DNA of 64,000 nt. Source: Stieleria sp. JC731 (GTDB taxonomy: Bacteria > Planctomycetota > Planctomycetia > Pirellulales > Pirellulaceae). A program made the position numbers and the translations under genes. Location: the NCBI RefSeq assembly GCF_020966635.1, contig NZ_JAJKFQ010000003.1, forward strand, positions 62,001-126,000, given 5' to 3'. The notes beneath the pieces were generated by a model, which worked only from the letters and a program-made list of their open reading frames with translations, did no database searches and was not told the origin of the DNA. Below are positions 34,580-44,456 of this stretch, in pieces. Position 1 is the first letter of the stretch. Every line of letters starts with the position of its first letter.

Positions 34580-35548
34580 ATGAATTCAATCAAGCTTCCA
34601 GAAGGACGAGTATATGTCGCTGGTCACCGAGGAATGGTGGGCGGCGCGGTCGTTCGATTGTTGCGCCAACTGGGTATCGAAGAGAGCAACTTGCTGTTGC
34701 GTGATCGAAACCAATTAAACTTGACGCGGCAAGACGAAGTCGAAACGTTCTTCAACAACGAACGCCCTGATGTTGTGATCTTTGCCGCGGCGAAGGTCGG
34801 TGGTATCCATGCCAACGACACCTACCCCGCTGAATTCATCTACGACAATCTGATGATGGCGGCCAATTCGATTGATGCAGCCTACCGGAGCGGGACTCGT
34901 CGATTTCTGTTTCTTGGCAGTACCTGTATCTACCCGCGAATGGCTCCACAGCCGATGCCGGAAGACTGCTTACTGACCGGCCCACTGGAACAGACCAACG
35001 AAGCTTATGCCTTGGCAAAAATCAGTGGACTAAAGCTTTGCCAGCATTACCGAACGCAATACGGCGTGCAGTATCACTCAGCCATGCCGACAAATTTGTA
35101 CGGGCCTGGTGATAACTACCATCCCGAGAATTCGCATGTCATGCCGGCGATGATTCGCCGCTTTGATGAAGCGGTTCGAAATGGTGCAGACGAAGTTGTG
35201 ATTTGGGGAACCGGCACACCTCGCCGCGAATTCCTACATGTCGATGACTTGGCACGCGGACTGGTTCATCTAGTGAACATTGAAGACCCGCCAAATCTGG
35301 TGAACGTCGGTACCGGATCCGACATCTCGATTCGGGAATTGGCGGAATTGATCGCCCGTGTAACCGGCTTCACCGGTAAGATAGTTCAAGATACCAGTAA
35401 GCCGGATGGGACTCCCGTAAAACGCACTAACACCGATTTGGTGCAGTCAACCGGTTGGGAGCCAAAGATTGCTCTGGAAATCGGGATCAAAAAGACTTAC
35501 GAAGACTATTTGCAGACTGTCAAAACTGGCGAATTGCGAGAAGTTTAG
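34580..35548 (+). CDS. fcl: GDP-L-fucose synthase
   Basis: Fcl epimerises and reduces the gmd product GDP-4-keto-6-deoxymannose to GDP-L-fucose with NADPH. The N-terminal Rossmann motif is [14 protein letters not shown], and the SDR catalytic set is present: Ser in [15 protein letters not shown] and Y-x3-K in [26 protein letters not shown] is the family signature. I start at 34580 ([10 protein letters not shown]), 7 bp after ugd; an in-frame start at 34535 inside ugd is less likely. The gmd gene follows after 72 bp, so the GDP-fucose pathway is complete except for GDP-mannose supply. Confidence 0.96.
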   Translation: MNSIKLPEGRVYVAGHRGMVGGAVVRLLRQLGIEESNLLLRDRNQLNLTRQDEVETFFNNERPDVVIFAAAKVGGIHANDTYPAEFIYDNLMMAANSIDAAYRSGTRRFLFLGSTCIYPRMAPQPMPEDCLLTGPLEQTNEAYALAKISGLKLCQHYRTQYGVQYHSAMPTNLYGPGDNYHPENSHVMPAMIRRFDEAVRNGADEVVIWGTGTPRREFLHVDDLARGLVHLVNIEDPPNLVNVGTGSDISIRELAELIARVTGFTGKIVQDTSKPDGTPVKRTNTDLVQSTGWEPKIALEIGIKKTYEDYLQTVKTGELREV

Positions 35549-35620
35549 CAGGGCAGTGCGGCAATAGTCGCAACGCTATCGCTTTGTTAGTTCACCAACA
35601 CCGAAACAACCAACGCGGCA

Positions 35621-36634
35621 ATGACGAAAAAGGCACTTATCACAGGCATCACTGGGCAGGATGGCTCTTACCTTGCAGAGTTGCTGCTGGAAAAGGGTTA
35701 CGAGGTGCACGGTATTGTTCGCCGAAGCAGCACGTTCAACACCGACCGAATTGAACACATCTATATCGACCCACACGATAAAGATGCCAAGTTGTTTCTG
35801 CACTACGGTGACTTGACCGATGGTCAGAGCCTGACGAACCTGGTTTTGAACATCGAACCTGATGAAGTTTACAACTTGGGCGCCCAATCACACGTCCGGG
35901 TTTCGTTCGATGCTCCTGTGTACACCGTGCAAACGGTTGCGGTTGGTGCACTGAACGTTCTCGAAGCTGCTCGTCAACTGAACCAAAAACGCGAAGTCCG
36001 TGTTTACCAAGCGTCCAGTAGCGAAATGTACGGTGACGTCTTCGAAACACCACAGACCGAAAAGACTCCGTTCTGCCCACAAAGCCCATACGCCTGTGCG
36101 AAAGTTTATGCGTTTCACCAGACGGTGAACTATCGTCACGCGTACGATCTGTTCGCCTGCAACGGAATTCTATTCAATCACGAATCCCCACGCCGTGGTG
36201 AGACATTCGTCACGCGCAAGATCACTCGCGCTGCGACCCGCATCAAAGTTGGCCTCCAAGAAAAGCTCTACCTCGGCAACTTAGACGCCAAGCGAGACTG
36301 GGGTTATGCGAAAGACTACGTGCGTGGCATGTGGATGATGCTCCAGCATGACACCCCTGACGACTACGTCCTCGCGACAGGTGAGACCTACACCATTCGC
36401 CAGTTCTTGGACTACACCTTCCAATACCTCGAACTGGATTGGAAAGATTACGTCGAGACCGACCCACGATATTATCGCCCGACTGAAGTTGACTTGTTGC
36501 TAGGTGACTGCACCAAAGCGAAAGAGGTCTTAGGCTGGGAACCCGAGACAAGCTGCAAAGAACTAGCTGAACTGATGGTCGATCACGACCTAGAGCTAGC
36601 CCGCAGTGAAGCCGCTAGACAAGCGACGGCCTAA
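35621..36634 (+). CDS. gmd: GDP-mannose 4,6-dehydratase
   Basis: Gmd converts GDP-mannose to GDP-4-keto-6-deoxymannose. Motifs: [20 protein letters not shown] (NADP site), [28 protein letters not shown], the Y-x3-K in [37 protein letters not shown] and the [15 protein letters not shown] signature. Length 337 is typical. Together with fcl it provides GDP-fucose for the exopolysaccharide. No mannose-activating genes (manB/manC) are in the window. Confidence 0.97.
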   Translation: MTKKALITGITGQDGSYLAELLLEKGYEVHGIVRRSSTFNTDRIEHIYIDPHDKDAKLFLHYGDLTDGQSLTNLVLNIEPDEVYNLGAQSHVRVSFDAPVYTVQTVAVGALNVLEAARQLNQKREVRVYQASSSEMYGDVFETPQTEKTPFCPQSPYACAKVYAFHQTVNYRHAYDLFACNGILFNHESPRRGETFVTRKITRAATRIKVGLQEKLYLGNLDAKRDWGYAKDYVRGMWMMLQHDTPDDYVLATGETYTIRQFLDYTFQYLELDWKDYVETDPRYYRPTEVDLLLGDCTKAKEVLGWEPETSCKELAELMVDHDLELARSEAARQATA

Positions 36635-36670
36635 GCAGCGACTTTCGGCCACTATTTAAAACCCATTGAC

Positions 36671-36698
36671 GCAAGTTGATTGGCAACAATCAACTTGC
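36671..36698 (+). other. Perfect 11-bp hairpin within the exopolysaccharide gene run
   Basis: GCAAGTTGATT (36671-36681) and AATCAACTTGC (36688-36698) pair perfectly around a 6-nt loop, in the 260-bp gap after gmd. No T-run follows. It could be a pause or Rho-independent-like site that the NusG-like protein overrides, or an mRNA-stability element. Confidence 0.55.
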
Positions 36699-36894
36699 AC
36701 GACTCGGAAATGACTGTGGTCCCAATCGTGGGCCGCCAATATTCAGCTTCGTCGCTTTCGACACCTTGATCTTCTCATCTGCATTGAGCTACTGAGCGTG
36801 CATTTGCCGCTCGCAATCGGGTTGCTCGCATTCATTCAAATTTACGATTGAATCGCGATCATCTCGTCTTCATGGCTTTACGCCTGCTTATCTT

Positions 36895-39483
36895 TTGAAA
36901 GCCCATTTCCACGATCGACATAAGGTCGACATCAGCACTGTGTTGCTGGTTGCGATTTTGCTTGTGCCCCTAGCAATCAGCTTTGATCTTGGAGGCGCAC
37001 TTAGCTGGACTCGCTATATCGCCGCACTGGCGGTCCTTGCTGTTTCAACAACACTGTCAGCTGCCGTCATCGCAAATAGCGTGATCCAGCGTACTAAATC
37101 GGTGGATGCAGATCGTCGCGACAACACGCTGATTATCACTGCGGTACCACCAACACCAGTTGTACTGATCAGCGTCTTGATGTGTGGTTTCGCCGCCATG
37201 CAGTTGACACCGGTTTCGGATCAGCTTTTAAAGTTTCTTAGCCCAGGATCATCCGCAGTCTATTCCGACTGGATTGCACCTTTCGGATTTTCCGAAAGCG
37301 AAATCCGCCCCGTTATTTCGGTGAACCCTGGAAGGACACTGTCCGCATTGGCAACCGTCGCATTGGCTGCTGCGACGATGTTGATTGTGTCACAACTGAA
37401 ATTCTCAATCTGGCATTTGACAGTTGGGCTATCAGCTATTGCCATCGGAACGTTTCTCCATTCCTGCTATGGAATTTTGTTTACGCCGGTTCCTGACAGC
37501 GATGTCAATGCGTTGCAATTCGGGGGCTTCTACAACCGGAACAATGGAGCGTTGTTCATCAACATCGGCGTTGCAGCCTCTATTGGCCTTCTCGTGTCTC
37601 GACTGCTTTCGCCCGCGATGGGGAACCGAGGTAAACGATGGCAATTCGATTTTCTGGAGTCGCTACAAGATCCGTTTGTCTGCATCGCACTCGTTAGCCT
37701 TGGCACAAACATACTAGCGCTCTTTTTGTGCGGCTCACGCGGGGGACTGATTTCGTCGATCGCCGGGATCATTGCAGTATCGATTTGGGCATTCCAGCGT
37801 CATTCGACGACAAAGTTGCTAGGCGTGCTTGTGGCTCCACTGGTGCTTGGGCTGGGCGTTGCGCTCATGTTGGGTGGAAATGCGAAAAGTTTGTCGCGTG
37901 CGTCGAAACTAAATCCAAGAGCAGTTGTCGAAGGCCTGTCGGGAGAAACACGTCTGCAGCATTGGGCTGACGCAATGGATGCGGCGAAGGCCTATTTGCC
38001 GCTTGGTGGCGGAGTCGGCACATATCGTGAAGCATACTTGCCCTATCAGCAAAAGGGACCGAACCAAACCTTTGCGAACGCCGACAACCTATACCTTGAA
38101 TTGATTGTCGAGGCTGGGATCGGGGGCGTAGCCTTCGTTCTGATCCTAAGCACGGTTGCTGGAATCGCACTTTATCGATTGCACCGCTCGAGTGACCCCA
38201 TTGACTTAGCTTTATCAGCCACTGGGGCATATCTCGTTGCATCTATTGCGATAAGCCAGATTACGGATTTTGGTTTGTTGCTACCTGCGAATATGCTTTT
38301 ATCTGGAGCGTTATTCGCGATCATCGTCCATCGATCATGCACCACCAAACGGCTCAAGCAAAACGCGAACCGAAAAGATTTATTTGCCATCTACAGGGCG
38401 AATTCTAACTGGATTGTGATGTCCAGCTGGGCGATCTTGCCTGTGCTACTGACAAGCGGCGCGGTCAGCGTGCTTCACAAAAATGCGACAGATGATGCTC
38501 TATACTTTGCTGGCCTGGCGCGATTCAAATCCGATCGCTACGATTTCGACAAACTTTGCGACGCGGCCGACAGCTTTGCAAAACAAAGTCCAGAACGGAA
38601 TTTTAATTTGTCACTGTTGGCAAGTAAGTACAACTTTGCCGAAGGCCGGTTTAGAGACATTCTGTCGCAAAACCCAACAACAGAAAAACAGCTTGCCGAA
38701 GCTATCGAAGCCTCATCACCTGGCAGACGTACGCTTGAGGAAGTTTCTCTAGACGCTTCTGAAAACTACCTCGCAGCGAAACACTTCGCGTTGATTGCGT
38801 TGCAGCAGAATCCACTTTCTGTCGATGCCAGGGTGCAGCTTCTACAAACTGACTTCATTGCGGATGATGACGACCTAGGATCGCAAATGATTAGCCAACT
38901 GGCGAGGTTGCAATCACAGAACGGACCGTTCTTGATGGAATTGGCAAATTACGCATTGCATCGTGGAGACATAGCAGAAGCTCAGCAATTGGCAATTCAG
39001 GCAACGACAGTGCGTCCCGTTCTGGCAAGAGACTTTGTAACTGTCGCTGCGAACGACTCCAGATTCAACCTTTGCGATGCCATCAGCGATCGCGCACCGG
39101 CCAAACGATTAGCCGCACAAGCACTCCTCAATCGTGCGTCAACCGAAGTTGGGCGGTTCCCAAATGGTGACGAATTTCTATCGCACTACATCGATCAATT
39201 CGACCAGCACACTTACACGAACTCCGATCAGCGTGCCGAAAGTCTACGAGAAGCCTGCTGGGCATGCCTTCTGCTTGGGCGTACCAGCGAAGCTGTGGAG
39301 TTCGGCATGGAAGCGATCAAATACGCTCCTGGAAAGCATGATTTCTATGTCACCGTGTCGTCATGGTTTTTTGAACACGGCGAACTGGAGCATGCAAAAG
39401 CATTTGCTGAACTCGGTTTGGCAGAATTCCCTTCAGACGAAAAGTTGCTAAAGCTTCTCGTGACGATCGACAGCGCAAGATGA
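36895..39483 (+). CDS. O-antigen ligase/polymerase-type membrane protein fused to a TPR-like tail
   Basis: Residues 1 to about 490 contain 11-12 membrane segments with the Wzy/WaaL signature region (FLCGSRGGLISSIAGII, GGGVGTYREAYLPYQQ and ADNLYLELIVEAGIGG in the large outer loop). Residues 520-862 are soluble and made of helical repeats typical of TPRs (SLLASKYNFAEGRF, ALHRGDIAEAQQLAIQA, LEHAKAFAELGLAEFPSDEKLLK). It should polymerise or ligate the lipid-linked repeat units. The start is a TTG (36895); no ATG or GTG fits the N-terminal segment better. Its stop overlaps the flippase ATG (ATGA). A second Wzy-like gene occurs at 46663. Confidence 0.85.
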   Translation: MKAHFHDRHKVDISTVLLVAILLVPLAISFDLGGALSWTRYIAALAVLAVSTTLSAAVIANSVIQRTKSVDADRRDNTLIITAVPPTPVVLISVLMCGFAAMQLTPVSDQLLKFLSPGSSAVYSDWIAPFGFSESEIRPVISVNPGRTLSALATVALAAATMLIVSQLKFSIWHLTVGLSAIAIGTFLHSCYGILFTPVPDSDVNALQFGGFYNRNNGALFINIGVAASIGLLVSRLLSPAMGNRGKRWQFDFLESLQDPFVCIALVSLGTNILALFLCGSRGGLISSIAGIIAVSIWAFQRHSTTKLLGVLVAPLVLGLGVALMLGGNAKSLSRASKLNPRAVVEGLSGETRLQHWADAMDAAKAYLPLGGGVGTYREAYLPYQQKGPNQTFANADNLYLELIVEAGIGGVAFVLILSTVAGIALYRLHRSSDPIDLALSATGAYLVASIAISQITDFGLLLPANMLLSGALFAIIVHRSCTTKRLKQNANRKDLFAIYRANSNWIVMSSWAILPVLLTSGAVSVLHKNATDDALYFAGLARFKSDRYDFDKLCDAADSFAKQSPERNFNLSLLASKYNFAEGRFRDILSQNPTTEKQLAEAIEASSPGRRTLEEVSLDASENYLAAKHFALIALQQNPLSVDARVQLLQTDFIADDDDLGSQMISQLARLQSQNGPFLMELANYALHRGDIAEAQQLAIQATTVRPVLARDFVTVAANDSRFNLCDAISDRAPAKRLAAQALLNRASTEVGRFPNGDEFLSHYIDQFDQHTYTNSDQRAESLREACWACLLLGRTSEAVEFGMEAIKYAPGKHDFYVTVSSWFFEHGELEHAKAFAELGLAEFPSDEKLLKLLVTIDSAR

Positions 39484-40928
39484 CGATTTCAAAAGCCGTC
39501 GATGAGTCCGCTGATTTGTGCGAAGCCATGACTGGATCGCCTGAAAATGGACTAGCCTCTGAAAATGCCGATCTGGAGCCGGCTAGTGTTCAAGCCGAGC
39601 GTCGTGAATCGAGGAACCGATCGATATTACTTGGTGCAGGGTTTGCGTTTTTCAGCAAGTTCCCTGCCCTTCTGGTGATGATCGTCTCGGTTCCGCTAGC
39701 GATCGATGCCCTGGGCGAAGAACGGTTCGGCGTTTGGGTAACCGTAACCACATTACTTACACTGCTGCGTTTCCTCGATGGCGGTGCGGCCAACGCGGTC
39801 ATCAATATCGTTGCCGAATGCGATCAAAAGCAATCAAAGGATGCAGCCAAATCACTTGTCTCTAGCGTCTACGCATTCTTGGCGATTGTAGCTTGTTGGT
39901 GTTTCGGGTTGCAGTTCCTGATCGTACCGCAGATCGACTGGGGTTGGTTGCTTTCGCTTCCAGACACAATTTCGTCACGTGAAGTGATCGTTGTAACTTT
40001 AGCCGGTGCGGGTAGCTATTTCATCTCCATGCCACTGACCGTCGGTGCGAAAGTCCTGACCGGTTTACAAAAGTCCCACTGGGTATCGATCGCCAATTCC
40101 GTCGCCAATGTTGTTAGTGTCATAGCAACCGTCATCGCTTGGTACGTCGATGCAGGCCTTGTCGAGTTCGTCTTGTGTTTTGCTGCCCAACCGATCCTTT
40201 CCGGAATCATTTCGACATGGCTTTCGTTCCGCGTTCGACAGGGTATTTATCGCCCTAACATGCGTGTGGTCAGCCGACATAGTTTTAGCCACGCACTGAA
40301 AGTCGGAGCATTGTTTTGGGTTTTGCAAATCTGCGCCGCGGTTGCATATCAGTGTGATGCACTAATCGTTTCGCACTTCGCAGGGTTAACAGAGACAGCA
40401 AAATTGGGATTGGTTAGCCGACTCTTTCTAGTCGCCAACTCTGTTGCAATGCTGGTGATGGGACCGCTTTGGCCAGCGTTCCGAGAAGCCAACTTGGCCG
40501 GTGACGCCGATTGGGTTCGACAGACGTTCAAAAAGTCAATGAAATACTGCATGCTGGTATCGATAGCGTTGACACTTCCACTGACTTTTTTCTTCAACCC
40601 CATCAATCAAATCTGGACAGGCGGAAGTGCGGACCCCACCGGCTGGCTTGTCATCAGTGTATTTCTATGGAGCAACTTGCAAGTCGCTGGTCGGATCATC
40701 GCAATGCTGCTCAATGGTTTGCACGTGATCAAGCTGCAGGTGATTTGTTCGATATTGATGATGGTATTGAATGTTGCATTCTCAATCCCGCTGACAGTCT
40801 ACTACGGAGCCTCAGGGGTTGTCCTGGGCTCCGTCCTGTCATTCACATTGGCAATCTTACTGCCTTACTGTTTTTGGATTCCTCGAGTGATTGATCGTCA
40901 GTGTCGAATTGCGGAGGGCACTCGCTGA
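39480..40928 (+). CDS. Wzx-type polysaccharide flippase
   Basis: The 482-residue protein has about 12 membrane segments after a polar N-terminal tail of 45 residues and begins its core with RSILLGAGFAFFSKFPALLVMIVSVPLAI, the usual opening of the MOP/PST flippase family. ALGEERFGVWVTVTTLLTLL and LDGGAANAVINIVAE fit too. It should move undecaprenyl-linked repeat units across the inner membrane. It overlaps the polymerase gene by ATGA and the methyltransferase gene by TGATG, so the three are translated together. Confidence 0.92.
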   Translation: MTISKAVDESADLCEAMTGSPENGLASENADLEPASVQAERRESRNRSILLGAGFAFFSKFPALLVMIVSVPLAIDALGEERFGVWVTVTTLLTLLRFLDGGAANAVINIVAECDQKQSKDAAKSLVSSVYAFLAIVACWCFGLQFLIVPQIDWGWLLSLPDTISSREVIVVTLAGAGSYFISMPLTVGAKVLTGLQKSHWVSIANSVANVVSVIATVIAWYVDAGLVEFVLCFAAQPILSGIISTWLSFRVRQGIYRPNMRVVSRHSFSHALKVGALFWVLQICAAVAYQCDALIVSHFAGLTETAKLGLVSRLFLVANSVAMLVMGPLWPAFREANLAGDADWVRQTFKKSMKYCMLVSIALTLPLTFFFNPINQIWTGGSADPTGWLVISVFLWSNLQVAGRIIAMLLNGLHVIKLQVICSILMMVLNVAFSIPLTVYYGASGVVLGSVLSFTLAILLPYCFWIPRVIDRQCRIAEGTR

Positions 40929-41680
40929 TGACGCGTGCTCAGAACTTAGATCCCATCGAAAGTCGCGTTGCTGACTGCCTTGCAGAATACATTTTTACTG
41001 GCAGGCTGATCGATAAACATGATGTCCAGTATTACCGCTGTCGCGATACTGGATTCATCCAAACGGAAGAGCCCTATTGGCTTGACGAAGCCTATTCGGA
41101 TGTTATCGCAAACGCGGATTCAGGACTTCTAAGCCGATGTTACTCATTCCGTACCATCGCGGCTCTGCTGGTCGGTGACAACTTTCCAAAGCTGAATCGC
41201 ATGTTGGACTTCGGAGGCGGCTACGGCGTCTTCACACGCTTGATGAGAGACATCGGAATCCCGGCATTCCATCACGATCCAATGTGTAGCAATCTCTTCG
41301 CACACGGCTTCGATACAGGTCTTTCCGGACAGTTCGACTTGATAACGGCTTTCGAAGTTTTTGAACATCTACCGAATCCGCGAACGACGGTGAAAGAGTT
41401 GATGTCGCATACCGACACGCTGTTCTTCTCCACTGTGCTTCAACCCAACAAGCAATTGAAATCTATAGAGGATTGGCACTACTTCTTGCCCGGTACAGGA
41501 CAGCACATCTCGTTCTTCAATCAAGAAAGCTTGCGAAGACTTGCAGCGGAGAACGACGCCACTCTTTTTACAAATGGCTCGACATTGCACGCGATTTCGA
41601 GAGTGAAGTTGAAATTCGGAGCCGCACAAACCGGACCTTTATCACGTGTTCGCCGAGCGTGGTTCCGGGCAACTCACTGA
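40928..41680 (+). CDS. SAM-dependent methyltransferase of the exopolysaccharide block
   Basis: The start at 40928 shares its A with the flippase stop (TGATG). The N-terminal region (YYRCRDTGFIQTEEPYWLDEAY) resembles that of sugar or lipid-sugar methyltransferases. The SAM site is MLDFGGGYGVFTRLMRD, with FDLITAFEVFEHLPNP and FFSTVLQPNKQLKSIEDWHYF. The family acts on varied substrates; here a sugar O-methylation is likely by context. Length 250, single domain. Confidence 0.85.
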   Translation: MTRAQNLDPIESRVADCLAEYIFTGRLIDKHDVQYYRCRDTGFIQTEEPYWLDEAYSDVIANADSGLLSRCYSFRTIAALLVGDNFPKLNRMLDFGGGYGVFTRLMRDIGIPAFHHDPMCSNLFAHGFDTGLSGQFDLITAFEVFEHLPNPRTTVKELMSHTDTLFFSTVLQPNKQLKSIEDWHYFLPGTGQHISFFNQESLRRLAAENDATLFTNGSTLHAISRVKLKFGAAQTGPLSRVRRAWFRATH

Positions 41681-41703
41681 GCAAGGATTCGCGGTAGTAA
41701 GTT

Positions 41704-42795
41704 ATGTCAAAGAATGTTTTGCGTTTGTGCGGTAGTGTCTTTGCCAATCAAAAATACGGTGGAGTCTCTCGCTACCTAGTCGAACTCGCCAAAGGTGTTG
41801 CACGACGAGATGGATGGGGAGTTTCCCTTGGCGCGACTTTGTATTGCAATGAATATCTGCGAGGCATTTCGTCTGAAATCGGGCACCGCGGAATCTATTT
41901 TCCTAACCGTCCTAAAGGACTGGAACAGCTCAACCGAATTGCTTCGCAGCTAATCGCAACGATCAGCTTTCGAAAGCCAAGTGTCATTCACGAAGGCTTT
42001 TTCGACGACAGAAATTTCGGGGTGAATTCGATCCCGCGTGTTGCAACGTTCTACGACATGATCAGCGAACGATACATGCATGACGAACGCCACCTCAATG
42101 AAAAGCGACGAATTGCGGAAAGAGCTGACCGTCTGATTGCTATTTCGGAATCAACGAAGAACGATATGGTCGAGTTGATGTCGGTCTCTCCAGACAAAAT
42201 CGATGTGATCTACCTTGCCGCCGACGTTCCCATCGTCGAACACAAATCGAATTTTGAATTCCCCTTACCGTTCATACTTTGGGTCGGCAATCGAAACGGC
42301 TACAAAAACTTCGAACGATTCGTCCAGGCGTTTGCGAACACCAAGGAAGCAAAAAATCAGCTCTGTGTCGTGTGCGCCGGTGGACCGACCTTCAGTTCCG
42401 ATGAATTGGAATTGTGGTCGAGGCTTGGTCTAGCTGCAGAGTCTCTGATTCACATGCGTCCCACCGAGGAGACACTTGCGAACCTTTATCAACAAGCAGC
42501 TTATTTAGCGTACCTTTCACTTTACGAAGGTTTCGGAATACCGCCGCTCGAAGCGATGCTTTCCAACTGCCCTGTCGTTGCTTCTAGAAGCAGTTCGATA
42601 CCCGAAGTTGTCGGTGATGCAGCGATGCTCGTTGACCCTTGCGAAATTGACGAAATCACTGTCGCGCTAGACCAACTTGCAAGTTCACCAGAGCGACGGT
42701 CGGATTACGCAGCCAGAGGACTCAAACGAGCACAACAGTTTTCCTGGGACGCATGTGTTGATCATCATATCAAGCTCTATGAACAACTGATCTGA
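41704..42795 (+). CDS. Family 4 glycosyltransferase
   Basis: GT-B fold with an N-terminal Gly-rich loop ([17 protein letters not shown]), an [21 protein letters not shown] strand-helix, and the EX7E-type donor site ([21 protein letters not shown] then [16 protein letters not shown]). These features match retaining GT4 enzymes that use nucleotide sugars such as GDP-mannose or UDP-glucose. The sequence alone does not give the sugar. 23 bp separate it from the methyltransferase gene. Confidence 0.92.
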   Translation: MSKNVLRLCGSVFANQKYGGVSRYLVELAKGVARRDGWGVSLGATLYCNEYLRGISSEIGHRGIYFPNRPKGLEQLNRIASQLIATISFRKPSVIHEGFFDDRNFGVNSIPRVATFYDMISERYMHDERHLNEKRRIAERADRLIAISESTKNDMVELMSVSPDKIDVIYLAADVPIVEHKSNFEFPLPFILWVGNRNGYKNFERFVQAFANTKEAKNQLCVVCAGGPTFSSDELELWSRLGLAAESLIHMRPTEETLANLYQQAAYLAYLSLYEGFGIPPLEAMLSNCPVVASRSSSIPEVVGDAAMLVDPCEIDEITVALDQLASSPERRSDYAARGLKRAQQFSWDACVDHHIKLYEQLI

Positions 42796-42855
42796 TGCGA
42801 AGCAAACGAATCGAAAGTGATCAACTGCCGGTAATTGATCCTGGCACTCGAGTGA

Positions 42856-43743
42856 ATGAAGAGAAGTCAGTTGAGACCTTATAAACAGTTGCTGGGTTGG
42901 CCGAAACAGCTGCCGCCACGCCCTGAATTTGCAAAGGCGATGTCCGAGGATGCATTACCTACAATCTCGGTGGTTTGCCCAAGCTATCAACAGGGGCGGT
43001 ACATCGAACAGATGATCCTCTCGGTAATCTATCAAAACTATCCTAAGGTCCAGCTGGTGATCTTTGATGGTGGTAGCACCGATGAAACGGTAAATGTTTT
43101 CAAAGCGTATCAAGACGAGATTAGCCACTGGGTTTCAAAGCAAGATCGCGGACAGTCCGACGCGTTGAACCAGGGTTTTCAATTTGCATCTGGCGATGTC
43201 GTCGGTTGGCAAAATGCGGATGATCTCTACCTGCCAAACGCTTTCTGGAATGTTGCGCGCGCGGCACATGACACTGAGCGACCGAAAGACAGCGTTTACT
43301 TTGGTCATGTGCAGATCATTGACAATGAAGTTCTCGTTGGAACAAAGTACTTCACCAATTTTTCCTTACGTCAACTGGTCTATCGCGGGATCAACTTTTC
43401 AACACAATCGCTTTTCATCGGGTCCAACGTTTGTCGTAAATTCGCAATCGATGAGTCCCTTAATTATGCGATGGACGGAGAGTACGTCCTGCGACTTTCG
43501 AAAGCCGGAGTTCCGTTGCATTTGGTGAACCAGTGCTTAGGAGCTTACCGGCGGCATCCAGATGCAAAGACGATCGCTTTTTCAGAAAAATCCCGAGCTG
43601 AATGGGTGTCTGTATTGGAGCAAAACGGCTACCCAGCCGACGTCAGCAAGGTTCATAAAGCTCTGCTTTTTACCGAACGCTTATGGGGACTGACGAAACA
43701 AGGCGTTTTGCTTCGGGCAGTCGGTGGAAAATATTTCGGCTAG
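42856..43743 (+). CDS. Family 2 glycosyltransferase
   Basis: GT-A motifs: TISVVCPSYQQGRYIEQMI, LVIFDGGSTDETV, SKQDRGQSDALNQGFQFASGDVVGWQNADD (with the DD acidic site) and the later FSTQSLFIGSNVC and LNYAMDGEYVLRLSKAG. It belongs to the WcaA/SpsA-like inverting enzymes of exopolysaccharide loci. A 60-bp gap precedes it. The next gene starts 1 bp after its stop. Confidence 0.92.
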   Translation: MKRSQLRPYKQLLGWPKQLPPRPEFAKAMSEDALPTISVVCPSYQQGRYIEQMILSVIYQNYPKVQLVIFDGGSTDETVNVFKAYQDEISHWVSKQDRGQSDALNQGFQFASGDVVGWQNADDLYLPNAFWNVARAAHDTERPKDSVYFGHVQIIDNEVLVGTKYFTNFSLRQLVYRGINFSTQSLFIGSNVCRKFAIDESLNYAMDGEYVLRLSKAGVPLHLVNQCLGAYRRHPDAKTIAFSEKSRAEWVSVLEQNGYPADVSKVHKALLFTERLWGLTKQGVLLRAVGGKYFG

Positions 43744-43744
43744 C

Positions 43745-44275
43745 ATGTTTACCAAACTCTGCAGGTCGCTCTATCAAGCTGTTTGCCTTCGGCTAAGTCG
43801 CTGCACACCGGCCACCCGCGGATTCCGTTTTCGAAATTCGCTGCTGCGTGCGGCCGGCTTTCAAGTCGATCCAACGGCAAGACTCTGCTCGTCGGTAAAA
43901 ATCCTTGGCACGTTTGATCTAAAAGTTGGCCGTGAGACTTTCATTGGCCACGAGACAATGATCACTGGTGGTGATTGCTCGATCTCGATTGGCAGTCACT
44001 GCGATATTTCCACTCGTGTGCTAATCATTGCCGGAACACACGACCTGACCCCCGGTGCACTCAGGATTGCTGGCGACGGCCGATCAGAGAATATCACCAT
44101 TGGCGATGGCTGTTGGATCGGCGCAAACGCGACCATCCTGGCAGGCGTATCGATTGGCGACCGATGTATGGTTGCCGCAGGAGCGACAGTCACGCGATCA
44201 GTACCGTCCGACACAATGGTCGGCGGAGTTCCGGCGAAAGTCATACGTTCGTTTAGCGAACAAGCAAATCCATAG
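43745..44275 (+). CDS. Hexapeptide-repeat O-acetyltransferase (WcaF/Maa-like)
   Basis: Left-handed beta-helix repeats are visible ([LIV]-G-x4 units: IGHETMITGGDCSISIGSHCDI, ITIGDGCWIGANATILAGVSIGDRCMVAAGATVT), with the catalytic His in IIAGTHDLTPG and the family ending VGGVPAKVI. It should transfer acetyl from acetyl-CoA to a sugar of the repeat unit. The ATG at 43745 lies one base after the stop of the preceding glycosyltransferase gene. Confidence 0.92.
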   Translation: MFTKLCRSLYQAVCLRLSRCTPATRGFRFRNSLLRAAGFQVDPTARLCSSVKILGTFDLKVGRETFIGHETMITGGDCSISIGSHCDISTRVLIIAGTHDLTPGALRIAGDGRSENITIGDGCWIGANATILAGVSIGDRCMVAAGATVTRSVPSDTMVGGVPAKVIRSFSEQANP

Positions 44276-44424
44276 GCCTCGCATTCAAAGCGACCCGTCA
44301 ACGATTTCCGTTCGATAAAAGCGCCGTTACCTGGCATCTGAGCTGCAGACTCATTGCCGCAATTTGACACCCGTATTCCTCACGCCAACGCAGTTCTGCC
44401 TCGGCAAAAAAAGATCTGTTTGGA

Positions 44425-44445
44425 AATGGCTTGTCGCAAGCCATT
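44425..44445 (+). other. Tight 9-bp hairpin with a 3-nt loop before the sulfotransferase gene
   Basis: AATGGCTTG (44425-44433) and CAAGCCATT (44437-44445) pair around TCG, ending 11 bp before the ATG at 44457. Placed there it would cover the ribosome-binding region in mRNA, or act as a pause site for the NusG-like protein. The 181-bp gap holds no gene. Confidence 0.5.
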
Positions 44446-44456
44446 CAAGATGATTC

